A stretch of DNA of 64,000 bases from Phycisphaerales bacterium (GTDB lineage: Bacteria; Planctomycetota; Phycisphaerae; Phycisphaerales; UBA1924), in the NCBI GenBank assembly GCA_028284805.1, contig JANQQZ010000133.1:1-64000 (forward strand), read 5' to 3'. Position numbers and translations under genes: made by a program. This document shows, piece by piece, positions 50,876-59,356 of this stretch; within the stretch, counting starts at the first letter, position 1; every line of letters begins with the position of its first letter. Below the pieces are notes generated by a model. The model saw only the letters and a list, made by a program, of their open reading frames with translations. It was not told where the DNA came from and searched no databases.

Positions 50876-51511
50876 ATGCGGATCCCGACAGCGGCGTTGT
50901 TCTCGGCTTTCGTGGGCATCGCGGTGTGCGGCTTCGGGGCCGCGTGGATGTGGAACGCTCGAATGGGCGAGCGGACGACCGCCGCGCCGGACCTCGGGCT
51001 GCGGATCTCCGATTTCGAGCTCATCGATCAGAACGGCGATCCGATCGACGCGGGTGTTCTCGACGGGAACTACACCGTCGCGGGGTTCATCTTCACGAAC
51101 TGCCCGAGCCTCTGCCCGCTCATGACGCGCACGATGGCCGACGCGCAGGACCGGCTGGCGGGAACGGACATCCGGCTGCTCTCGTTCAGTCTCGACGCCG
51201 AACGCGACACACCCGAGGTGATGCGGGCCTTTGGCGAGGCCCACGGCGCCGACTTCTCGAACTGGGCCTTCGCAACCGGCAGCACAGCAGAAACGCGCCG
51301 GATCGTCCGCGAAGATCTGATGCTCGTGGTCGATGACGAGCAGAACAACCAGGTTCCTACCACCGATGGCGGGACCATGGCCAACATCCTGCACCCCACA
51401 CGGATGATCCTGATCGGCCCCGACCGCTCGGTGCTTGGGCTCTACTCCGTCATGGACGGTTCAGGGCTCGACGGGCTCGTCGCGGACGTCGAGCGCCTCG
51501 TCGATCGGTAG
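50876..51511 (+). CDS. SCO1/SenC copper-chaperone-like thioredoxin-fold protein
   Basis: GFIFTNCPSLCPLMTRTMADAQ (CxxxC) and late His (NILHPTRMILIGPD). Confidence 0.93.
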   Translation: MRIPTAALFSAFVGIAVCGFGAAWMWNARMGERTTAAPDLGLRISDFELIDQNGDPIDAGVLDGNYTVAGFIFTNCPSLCPLMTRTMADAQDRLAGTDIRLLSFSLDAERDTPEVMRAFGEAHGADFSNWAFATGSTAETRRIVREDLMLVVDDEQNNQVPTTDGGTMANILHPTRMILIGPDRSVLGLYSVMDGSGLDGLVADVERLVDR

Positions 51512-52288
51512 CTTCCTGAGCCGGGCGGCAAGACGCTGGGTTGCCGAGGTGACCTGATCGCCGACGGCCGGGAAGCACTCCTGCAACGCCGGCACGACAA
51601 GACGTCGAACCCGGGCCCGCATACGAGCGGGATCCGCGTTCGTCGCGTCGACTCGCGGTTCGTAGCCGAACGCCTCGCAGACGGCACGCACCGGCGCCGG
51701 GTCGATCGCCAGCATCGGACGGATGATCTCGACGCCTGACCCTGGCAGTGTGCGGCGGGATCGGACGCCCACGAGCGCTTCGGGAGCACCTCCGCGGCAC
51801 AGAGCCATGACGACTGTTTCGATCTGGTCTCGGGCATGGTGCGCGGTCGCGATGAACCGGCACCCGGTCGCGGTCGCGGCGCGCTCGAGCGCGCGGTAGC
51901 GGGCTCGTCGGGCTTCGTGCTCGACGTTTCCAGTGCCGACCGAGACATGCTCGGTCACAAGGCGTGCCCCGAGCGTCGCCGCGAGGCTCCGGACCGCCTC
52001 GCGGTCGTCGTGGACGAGCTCTGCGGGGCGCAGGTCGTGCTGGACGCACGCGAGCACGACGCGTGCTTCGCTGAGCGTGGCGAGCGCGATCGCCAGGGCG
52101 GCCGAATCCGCACCGCCCGAGACCGCGACCAGGGTCGGCCGGGTCGCGTCCGGGACATCCGGCCCTCCGGTCAGATCGCGCCATGCCGCGCGCACGGCAC
52201 GGATCCACCGGCTGACCTCGGGGGGCGGGCTGTCGTGCGTCGCGGACACGGACGATCCTACCGCGATGGTCGTGGTATCCTGCGGCAT
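51461..52288 (-). CDS. tilS: tRNA(Ile)-lysidine synthase
   Basis: LVAVSGGADSAALAIAL PP-loop; VQHDLRP; EHEARRARYRAL; ATAHHARDQIET; start uncertain (ATG 52288 or GTG 52249). Confidence 0.93.
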   Translation of the reverse strand: MPQDTTTIAVGSSVSATHDSPPPEVSRWIRAVRAAWRDLTGGPDVPDATRPTLVAVSGGADSAALAIALATLSEARVVLACVQHDLRPAELVHDDREAVRSLAATLGARLVTEHVSVGTGNVEHEARRARYRALERAATATGCRFIATAHHARDQIETVVMALCRGGAPEALVGVRSRRTLPGSGVEIIRPMLAIDPAPVRAVCEAFGYEPRVDATNADPARMRARVRRLVVPALQECFPAVGDQVTSATQRLAARLRKLPIDEALDVRDEPVEP

Positions 52289-52826
52289 GGTCAGGACGGC
52301 CCAGCTCGACCCCGCCGACACCGCGCCCGGTGAAACGGAACCCCGAAGCGATTGGCTGCCCAGCGTGCTGCTCGCGGCAGCAGTGGTTCTGCTCGTCATG
52401 GTCGTGCTGGGCAAGTCGAGGCGGAAGGCCATCGCCCGGTCGCGCGAGATCGTGGCGACGCCCCAGGAGCGGCTCGCCGAGCTCAGGCACCGGGCCGAGC
52501 ACGACGCCGGGATCGAGGCCAGAGTCGCAGAGGCCGCCGATCAGATCCGCGAGCTGACCGCACTCCTCGATACCCGGATCCAGACACTGGACGTGCTCAT
52601 CCAGCAGGCAGACGAACGCATTGAACGGATGCAGCCCTCAGCGGCCCAGCAGCCCGCGGCGCCCGCCAATGGCGCGGCTCGTGCGCATGAAACGACGACC
52701 GCCGACGGTCAGAAGCGGGCCATCTACGAGCTGGCCGATCAGGGACTGACGCCCGCAGAGATCGCATCACGCCTGGATCAGCACGCTGGCAAGGTCGAGC
52801 TCATCCTGGCGCTGCGTCGCGTCTGA
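52287..52826 (+). CDS. Single-TM coiled-coil protein with C-terminal HTH-like segment (DUF2802/DUF6115-like)
   Basis: N-terminal TM, coiled coil, IYELADQGLTPAEIASRLDQHAGKVELILALRR; start could be ATG 52266. Confidence 0.65.
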   Translation: MVRTAQLDPADTAPGETEPRSDWLPSVLLAAAVVLLVMVVLGKSRRKAIARSREIVATPQERLAELRHRAEHDAGIEARVAEAADQIRELTALLDTRIQTLDVLIQQADERIERMQPSAAQQPAAPANGAARAHETTTADGQKRAIYELADQGLTPAEIASRLDQHAGKVELILALRRV

Positions 52827-53769
52827 CGGCATCGAGAGCAAGGATCTCAAAGGCGACATGGGCAGCGAGCAGCGCCGTGTTGCCGGCGACGTCACGGTCA
52901 GGCAGCACCTCGACGATGTCGGCGCCCACCAGGTTGATCCCGACGAGCGACCGGAGCAGATCGAGCACCTCGGCAGAGCTGAACCCGCCCACGCTCGGTG
53001 TGCCCGTGCCCGGAGCGAAGACCGGGTCGACGCAGTCGATGTCGAAGCTCAGATAGGCCGGTGCATCACCCAGCTCGGCGATGAACGAGCGGAGCGCGTC
53101 GTCGCCCGACCGCTTCCAGTCGGTGTAGGTGATGAGCCGGATGCCCTGCTCGCGGGCGTAGTCGAGGTCGTCGGCGGTGTTGAGCGGGCCCTTGATACCG
53201 ACGGAGATGGTCCGCTTCGGGTCGAGCACGCCCGCTTCGATCAGCCTGCGGAAGGGCGTGGCATGGTTCCACTTCTCGCCCCAGACCGTGTCGAGTGTGT
53301 CCATGTGGCTGTCGAAGTGCACGCAAGCAAGGCCGCCCGCGGGCTTGCCGGCGCGCTCCCAGGCTGCGGTCATGCCCGCGTACACGATCGAGTGATCCCC
53401 TCCGAGCATGAGCAGGCGATCCGCATCGACGCTCCGCGCGTGCTCGATCACACCATCGAGGGTCTGCTTCACGCTGTACGGCAGCACCGGGGCGTCTCCC
53501 GCGTCGGCGAGAGCGAGCAGGCCTGGCACGTCGATGCCGTGCTCGATCGAATAGTTCTTGAGGTACTGCGACTGCTCGCGAATGGAGCGCGGTCCGAAGC
53601 GGGCACCGGGGCGGTAGGTCACGCCCCCGTCGAAGGGCACCCCGAGCACGCCCCAGTCCGCGCGGGAGCCGAGGTCCTCGATCCGGGGCCAACGCCCGAA
53701 GGTCGCGATGCCGCCGAAACGCGGGTTTCGGCGTGCGTCGGGCAGCGGGGTCTTGCGGTCGGTGCTCAT
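52801..53769 (-). CDS. Ureohydrolase (agmatinase/guanidino-acid hydrolase-like)
   Basis: LGVPFDGGVTYRPGARFGPRSIREQS, GGDHSI, DSHMDT, GEKWNHATPFRR, SFDIDCVDP. Confidence 0.92.
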   Translation of the reverse strand: MSTDRKTPLPDARRNPRFGGIATFGRWPRIEDLGSRADWGVLGVPFDGGVTYRPGARFGPRSIREQSQYLKNYSIEHGIDVPGLLALADAGDAPVLPYSVKQTLDGVIEHARSVDADRLLMLGGDHSIVYAGMTAAWERAGKPAGGLACVHFDSHMDTLDTVWGEKWNHATPFRRLIEAGVLDPKRTISVGIKGPLNTADDLDYAREQGIRLITYTDWKRSGDDALRSFIAELGDAPAYLSFDIDCVDPVFAPGTGTPSVGGFSSAEVLDLLRSLVGINLVGADIVEVLPDRDVAGNTALLAAHVAFEILALDAVRRDAAPG

Positions 53770-53773
53770 CGGT

Positions 53774-55336
53774 TCATCCCTCGGCGAGCCACTCGTCGTT
53801 CATCGTCATGCCCTGCGGGAGCGCAGCGCCGTCGCCCGTCTCGATCATGCTGGCGACGGGCATGGCGGTGTAGTCGAGGCTGAACGAGCCGGCCGGCCTG
53901 TGGTTGCCCGAGAGCCCGAGGCCCCCGAAGGGCAGCTTGCTGCTGGCGCCGGCGGTGCCGGTGTTCACGTTGACGCACCCCGCGCGGGCCTCGGCGAGGA
54001 AGCGTTGCTGGCACTCGGGATCGGTCGTGAAGACGGACGACGCCAACCCGAACCGGGTCGCGTTGGCCTGCTCGATCGCCTCGTCGAGCGAAGCGACGCG
54101 TGCGACGCGGAGCAGGGGGCCGAACACCTCGATGTCGCACCCGGCGTCGTTCGACTCTTCGGCAACGAAGCGATCGACTTCGAGCACGGACGGGGTCACA
54201 TAGAACCCGTCGCTCTCGTCGAGATCCAGCGCACGCGTGGTTCCGGAAAGGAGGCTGGTCGCGCCGTCGCCAACGAGGCGCTCCTGGAAGGCTAGCACGG
54301 CATCGCGTGCCTGCTCCGAAACGATCGGGCCCATGAAGACCGGGTGCTCTGATCGGGGGTGCGCGACGACAAGGCTCGACGCGATCTTGCACACAGCCGC
54401 CACGAAACGATCCGCGATCGACTCATGCACGATCAGGCGTCGGGTACACGTGCACCGCTGACCAGTGGTGATGAACGCTGCGCGCGCGACCTCGATCGCG
54501 GCCTGACGCATGTTGGCGTCGGGCATGACGACCGCCGGGTTGTTCCCGCCCATCTCGAGTGCGACGATCCGACCGGGGTGGTCGAGGTTGTTCTCGAGGA
54601 TCTTGCGCCCAACGGGCCAGGAGCCGGTGAACAGGATGCCATCGATCCCGGAGTGGGTCGTGAGCTTGACGGCCGTCTCGGGTCCGCCCTGGACCATGTT
54701 TACCACACCCTTGGGCGCCCCCTCGGCCTCGAGCGCTTCGTGGAGCATCTCGACGAGCGCCTGGCCCACCGCGGGCGTCTTCTCGCTCGGCTTGAAGACA
54801 ACCGTGTTGCCGGTCGCGAGCGCGGGCACGATGTGCCCGTTGGGCAGGTGGGCGGGGAAGTTGTAGGGACCGATGACCGCCATCACACCGTGCGGGCGGA
54901 ACGAGCACCGCCCGGTGCGGGACTCGGTGAGCGGCAGGTCGTAACCCGTCACACGCCGCAGCCCCCCGTGCTCGGAGTCATCGAGCGTGATGTCAACCTT
55001 CCCGCCCAGGATGCCCGCTTCAGCCAGCGAGTCCCAGAGCGCCTTGCCGGTCTCGTCGCAGATCAGACCGCCGATGGAATCCTTGCGATCGGCGCAGAGC
55101 TGCTGGAACCTGCGGAGCACCGCGATGCGGCGCTCCATGGACCACCGCGACCAGGTCTTGAGGGCCTCGCCCGCCGCGGCGACCGCTTCGTCCACGTGCT
55201 CGACCACCGGATCGAAGCTGTAAACGACCTCGGTCGGGTTGGCGGGGTTGATCGAGCGGATGCCGTCGCCCTGGATGGGACGCAGTTCACCTGCGATGAG
55301 ATCACTCGGGGCGTGCGCGAGTGCTGGGTGGGTCAT
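53774..55336 (-). CDS. astD: Succinylglutamate-semialdehyde dehydrogenase
   Basis: ALDH with GVMAVIGPYNFPAHLPNGHIVPALATGNTVVFKPSEKTP and TTGQRCTCTRRL; adjacent to astA. Confidence 0.93.
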   Translation of the reverse strand: MTHPALAHAPSDLIAGELRPIQGDGIRSINPANPTEVVYSFDPVVEHVDEAVAAAGEALKTWSRWSMERRIAVLRRFQQLCADRKDSIGGLICDETGKALWDSLAEAGILGGKVDITLDDSEHGGLRRVTGYDLPLTESRTGRCSFRPHGVMAVIGPYNFPAHLPNGHIVPALATGNTVVFKPSEKTPAVGQALVEMLHEALEAEGAPKGVVNMVQGGPETAVKLTTHSGIDGILFTGSWPVGRKILENNLDHPGRIVALEMGGNNPAVVMPDANMRQAAIEVARAAFITTGQRCTCTRRLIVHESIADRFVAAVCKIASSLVVAHPRSEHPVFMGPIVSEQARDAVLAFQERLVGDGATSLLSGTTRALDLDESDGFYVTPSVLEVDRFVAEESNDAGCDIEVFGPLLRVARVASLDEAIEQANATRFGLASSVFTTDPECQQRFLAEARAGCVNVNTGTAGASSKLPFGGLGLSGNHRPAGSFSLDYTAMPVASMIETGDGAALPQGMTMNDEWLAEG

Positions 55337-55363
55337 TCCTGTCTCCTGGCTGTGTTGACGGAG

Positions 55364-56548
55364 TTAGTTCGAGCGGCTGGAGTTCTTGCGGGTGGTTGGC
55401 TTCTTCGATCGCTTCTTGCCTGCGGCTGGCTTTGGCGTCGCGAGCGGAGTGACCCCCACCTTCGTGCCCGGGTCGGCTTGGAGGAGCTGCGTGTGCGTCT
55501 TAGAGAACGAGATACTCGCACCAGACACATAAGCCATCTCATCGATCGCGCGGAACTCGCCATCGCTGTCGAGCACGCTGACGATGCAGCGGGTCTTGCA
55601 CCGGCTCGCTGCGACCGGGGCACCGAGGGTCATTCGCCTGGTGTTGCGCACAGGCTCGATGTTACTGGTCGCGCAATCCAGGTAGGGCCCAGCGTCGAAC
55701 GGGTCGACGAACCCGCGGAACTCGAAGCCCAGACGCTCGAGCATGCGCCGGGCTGGTTTGGTGTCCTCGCCGACCTCGCCGATCCCCGCACGAACCGTTG
55801 GCGGCAGCAGGCTGAGATAGATCGGCTCGCGCGGGAGCAGGCTCGTGATGAACTCGCGGCTGTACTGGCAGAAGCGGTCGGCCTCCTCGTAGCTCAGCGG
55901 GATGAACCGACGCCCGAGGTAGTCCCAGACGAGGTTCTGCCCGTCGCTTGTGATCGGCGCCATCATCTCGGCAAGCACCCGGCTCGCAAACCGCTTTGGG
56001 TGCAGACCCATCATGTGGAATCGCACCAGACTCAGGAACCGCCCGAGTTTCTTCGGGTGCCCGCGGTAGCTGGGCTGGAGGATCAGCCCGCCGATCTCGG
56101 TCGGGCCCGACTCGTCGAGGTGCAGTTCAGCGACGGTGTGCTTCGTGCCCGTCTGGAGGCTCGTCGAGAAGAACTCTCGCTCGCTGAGCTTGAGCGATAC
56201 CTGCGGGTTGCCAGGCCCGCCCATACGCGTGATCACCTGGCTGGTCCCGAGCACTGCTTCACTCTCGGTGTCCTCAAGGACATACATGAACAGGTCGCTC
56301 TCGTGCGTTGTCGCGCCGAAGCCGGCCAGGGCGGCGTTCTTCGCGTGCGCCTCCTCGATGCCAGAGGGTATCGGATCGGGCTCGAGCTTCTTGCGGTTGC
56401 CGCAGACTTTCAGGAATGCGTTGCGCGAGTGCACGATCTTGGACTGGACGATGTCCTTGTCCGGGGGCAGATTGATGAAGTGGACCATCTTGGCCAGCTT
56501 CAGCAGCGTGGGCACGTCGTCGAGCTTGGCGCGTCGGATGCGGAACAC
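55364..56548 (-). CDS. astA: Arginine N-succinyltransferase
   Basis: FRIRRAKLDDVPTLLKLA, ELHLDESGPTEIGGLILQPSYRGHPKKLGRFLSLVRFH, LGFEFRGFVDPFDAGPYL. Confidence 0.94.
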   Translation of the reverse strand: MFRIRRAKLDDVPTLLKLAKMVHFINLPPDKDIVQSKIVHSRNAFLKVCGNRKKLEPDPIPSGIEEAHAKNAALAGFGATTHESDLFMYVLEDTESEAVLGTSQVITRMGGPGNPQVSLKLSEREFFSTSLQTGTKHTVAELHLDESGPTEIGGLILQPSYRGHPKKLGRFLSLVRFHMMGLHPKRFASRVLAEMMAPITSDGQNLVWDYLGRRFIPLSYEEADRFCQYSREFITSLLPREPIYLSLLPPTVRAGIGEVGEDTKPARRMLERLGFEFRGFVDPFDAGPYLDCATSNIEPVRNTRRMTLGAPVAASRCKTRCIVSVLDSDGEFRAIDEMAYVSGASISFSKTHTQLLQADPGTKVGVTPLATPKPAAGKKRSKKPTTRKNSSRSN

Positions 56549-56640
56549 GGGTCACCTCCGGTGAGGTCGTTCTCGGCGCGTCGTTCGTGACTCCCGTGAA
56601 GAAGCCGCGGGGACTCCGCCAGACCCGCGAAACACGTCTG

Positions 56641-58086
56641 TCAGCCGGCGGCCTTCGCCAGCCCCCTCTCGATGCACTCGAACACGCGGGGCCAGTCCTC
56701 GAGCTTCATCGCCCCCAGCGGGGGCAGCATGCGCACGTGGTACGGGCCGTGCCCGCACCAGAACAGGATGACGCCCTCGTCGAAGCAGGCCTTGCACGCC
56801 GCCGCGACCTTGGCCTTATCGCCTCCGAAGGGCGTGAACCGCATCATGCCGCCAACGCCCGCGCCGGCGACGTCGCCCCCGGCGAACGGCGCGTCGGGGA
56901 ACCAGTCCGGGTGACGGCTCTTGAGCCCCTGAACCTGCTCGCGGAACGCGGCGTGGTGCTTGGCGATCGAGCCCGACTCGCCGTAGTAATCTCCGTCTCG
57001 GAGCAGCTCCAAGATGCGGGTACCGACAGCGAAGTCCTGGCCAGAACCGGTGAAGGTGCCCGAGAGCAGGCCGCCGCGGGGGTTGTACTCCTCGGTGTAG
57101 AGCGTGGCGCAGGCCTGGGTCATCTTGCCGACGCAGAAGACATCGACGTAGTCACCCACGTCGTAGGTCTCGTAGGCGAACATCTCGCCGGTGCGTCCGA
57201 AGCTCTGGATCTCGTCGTCCCACACAGCGATGCCGTTGGCCTTGCAGATGTCCATGAGCGACGTGAAGAACTCGCGGGGCGCGGTGTTGAATCCGCCCTC
57301 ACCCTGCACCAGCTCGAAGATGAAGCAGGCGTGCATCTTCGGGTAGCGGTCGATGTACTGCTGGAGACGCCAGCAGGCGTGATCGATGAACTTGGTCTTG
57401 CCGCCCACAAGCTCGGCAGCCTCATCGTTCCAGAAGGGCATGTAGTCGACCTGGGTGGTCAGCGGGATGCCGTCACGCCCGGCAGCCGAGTCGCCGATCT
57501 GGCACATGGTCACACTGCGCCCCATGAAGCAGTGCTTGAACGCGAGCACTCGGCTCGCGGGCTCGTTCTTCTGGTAGCAGACCTTGATCGCGCTCTCGTT
57601 GGCCATCGCGCCCGAGGTCGTGATAAAGGCATGCTTCAGGCGGCTGTTGCGCTGGGCAAGCTCGAGCAGCACCTCGCCGAAGCGGTAGGCCTCGAAGCCG
57701 GTCTGCAGGTTGCCGTGCTTGGCGACGTCTTCCATCGAGCCGGCGACGGACGCGCGAACGAGCTCGGGATGCGAGTGCCCGAAGAAGTGAACCCCGATGC
57801 CGCAGATCATGTCCCACTTCACGCTCCCGTCGGCAAGTTCGACGAGAGCGCCGTTGCCGAGCCCCGAGCCGATGTAGGGGTAGAGCAGGCCCCGTCCCTT
57901 CACCTCGGCGGCGCGAGCCATGAGGGCGTCGTAGTCCGCCGAGGCGCCGTCGGTCGGACCTCGAACGTCCGTGATCTCGCCCGAGAGCTCCTCCACGCGG
58001 TCCGTGATCGAACTGACCGCGTCGCGGATGGTCTCATCGCTCGCGAGCCTTGCCCCGACACTGTGTCCGGCGGTGATCTGTGACAT
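56641..58086 (-). CDS. Class-III PLP aminotransferase (succinylornithine transaminase-like, AstC role inferred)
   Basis: FGHSHPELVRASV, FELVQGEGGFNTAP, WDDEIQSFGRTGEMFA, CVGKMTQ (PLP Lys); location between astA and M20 gene. Confidence 0.85.
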   Translation of the reverse strand: MSQITAGHSVGARLASDETIRDAVSSITDRVEELSGEITDVRGPTDGASADYDALMARAAEVKGRGLLYPYIGSGLGNGALVELADGSVKWDMICGIGVHFFGHSHPELVRASVAGSMEDVAKHGNLQTGFEAYRFGEVLLELAQRNSRLKHAFITTSGAMANESAIKVCYQKNEPASRVLAFKHCFMGRSVTMCQIGDSAAGRDGIPLTTQVDYMPFWNDEAAELVGGKTKFIDHACWRLQQYIDRYPKMHACFIFELVQGEGGFNTAPREFFTSLMDICKANGIAVWDDEIQSFGRTGEMFAYETYDVGDYVDVFCVGKMTQACATLYTEEYNPRGGLLSGTFTGSGQDFAVGTRILELLRDGDYYGESGSIAKHHAAFREQVQGLKSRHPDWFPDAPFAGGDVAGAGVGGMMRFTPFGGDKAKVAAACKACFDEGVILFWCGHGPYHVRMLPPLGAMKLEDWPRVFECIERGLAKAAG

Positions 58087-58183
58087 GGCGGCATCCCTTC
58101 CGAGCGTCGTTGCTCCCGAGACGCCCATATCGGCCCGAAATCGGGGGTTGTTCAGCCCGAGATGCCCTCTCGGGCTCGGGTGG

Positions 58184-59356
58184 TCATTGTTGGCTCAGGC
58201 GGAGCAGAAGGACAGCCAGGAGCTGACAGCGTTCCACCAGGCTGGCGAGCTCGATCCACTCGTCAGGGGTGTGGAGGCCCCCGCCGCGGACGCCAAGCGT
58301 GTCGATCGTGGGCAGACCAGCGTCCTGCATGATGTTGCCGTCGCACACGCCTCCGGTCTTGGCAAAGGGCAGCGACTGCCCGAGCGATTCGGCGACTGCG
58401 CGGGCCGTGTTCGCGAGCTTGTCCGTGCTCGGGAGCCGCGGCTTCGCGGGCCGGTTGAAGCTGCGGTACACCCGCACCCGGGGCAGGGCATCGCCCGCGG
58501 TCGCAAGGACATCGAGCTCGCGCCCGAGTTCCTCTCCGACACCGGGTTCCGGGAACCGCACGTTCCCCCATGCCTGCGCGTGGTCGGGCACGGCGTTGGT
58601 CGCATTCCCCCCCGAGATCGGCCCGACGTTGACGATCTTGCCTCGCTCGGGCTCGGGCATGCTCCCGCACGCGACGAGCAACTCGCCGAGCCTGGTGACC
58701 GCCGAGACACCCTCGGTAAACGCCCGTCCGACGTGCGCGCTCTTGCCGTCGATCTCGATCATGAACTGCCCCGAGCCGGCCCGCTCGATCGCGAGTTCGC
58801 CCCCCGCCAGCGCGGGCTCGAGCGCGATGCCGAGATCGTGCTCGGCACTTGCCTTCCGCAACGCTGCATCGGAGTGGTAGGTGCCCGTCTCCTCGTCGGC
58901 GTTGAGGAAGAACGACCAGTTGACGCTCGCGCCGACCTCGTGCAGCGCTTCGAGTGCGTGCGACGCGATGACCAACCCGCCCTTCATGTCGACGCAGCCA
59001 GGCCCTGTCGCGGTCCCGTCGTCTCGGATCTCGAGCTTCTGGAAGGGGCCCTCGGGGTCGTGGACCGTGTCGAGGTGCCCCGCGACCAGGACACGAGGCC
59101 CCCTCACGCCCGCCCTGGTTGTCAGGGACGACACTGGGATGGTGTCGTTGCCGCCCATCCAGTCGGGCCGAGGATCACCCGGCATGGTCGAGGTGGCTGC
59201 TCCGAGCGCATCCAGCCGGTCGGTGATCGCGGCGCGTGATCGCTCGATGGCTTCGGTGTTGCCACCCCCTGTCGGGGTTTCCACGTGCCAGCGGAGGTCG
59301 TCGAGCAGCCGGTCGCGCCTCGCGGCGATGGCCTCGATGAGCGGTTGCTCGCTCAT
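58184..59356 (-). CDS. M20-family metallopeptidase/desuccinylase-like hydrolase
   Basis: LVAGHLDTVHDPEGPF, GPGCVDMKGGLVIASHAL, NADEETGT. Confidence 0.92.
   Translation of the reverse strand: MSEQPLIEAIAARRDRLLDDLRWHVETPTGGGNTEAIERSRAAITDRLDALGAATSTMPGDPRPDWMGGNDTIPVSSLTTRAGVRGPRVLVAGHLDTVHDPEGPFQKLEIRDDGTATGPGCVDMKGGLVIASHALEALHEVGASVNWSFFLNADEETGTYHSDAALRKASAEHDLGIALEPALAGGELAIERAGSGQFMIEIDGKSAHVGRAFTEGVSAVTRLGELLVACGSMPEPERGKIVNVGPISGGNATNAVPDHAQAWGNVRFPEPGVGEELGRELDVLATAGDALPRVRVYRSFNRPAKPRLPSTDKLANTARAVAESLGQSLPFAKTGGVCDGNIMQDAGLPTIDTLGVRGGGLHTPDEWIELASLVERCQLLAVLLLRLSQQ

Noticed and set aside
54359-56590. 743-aa plus-strand ORF opposite astD/astA
   Set aside because: Mirror-frame artefact of high GC; no recognisable domain
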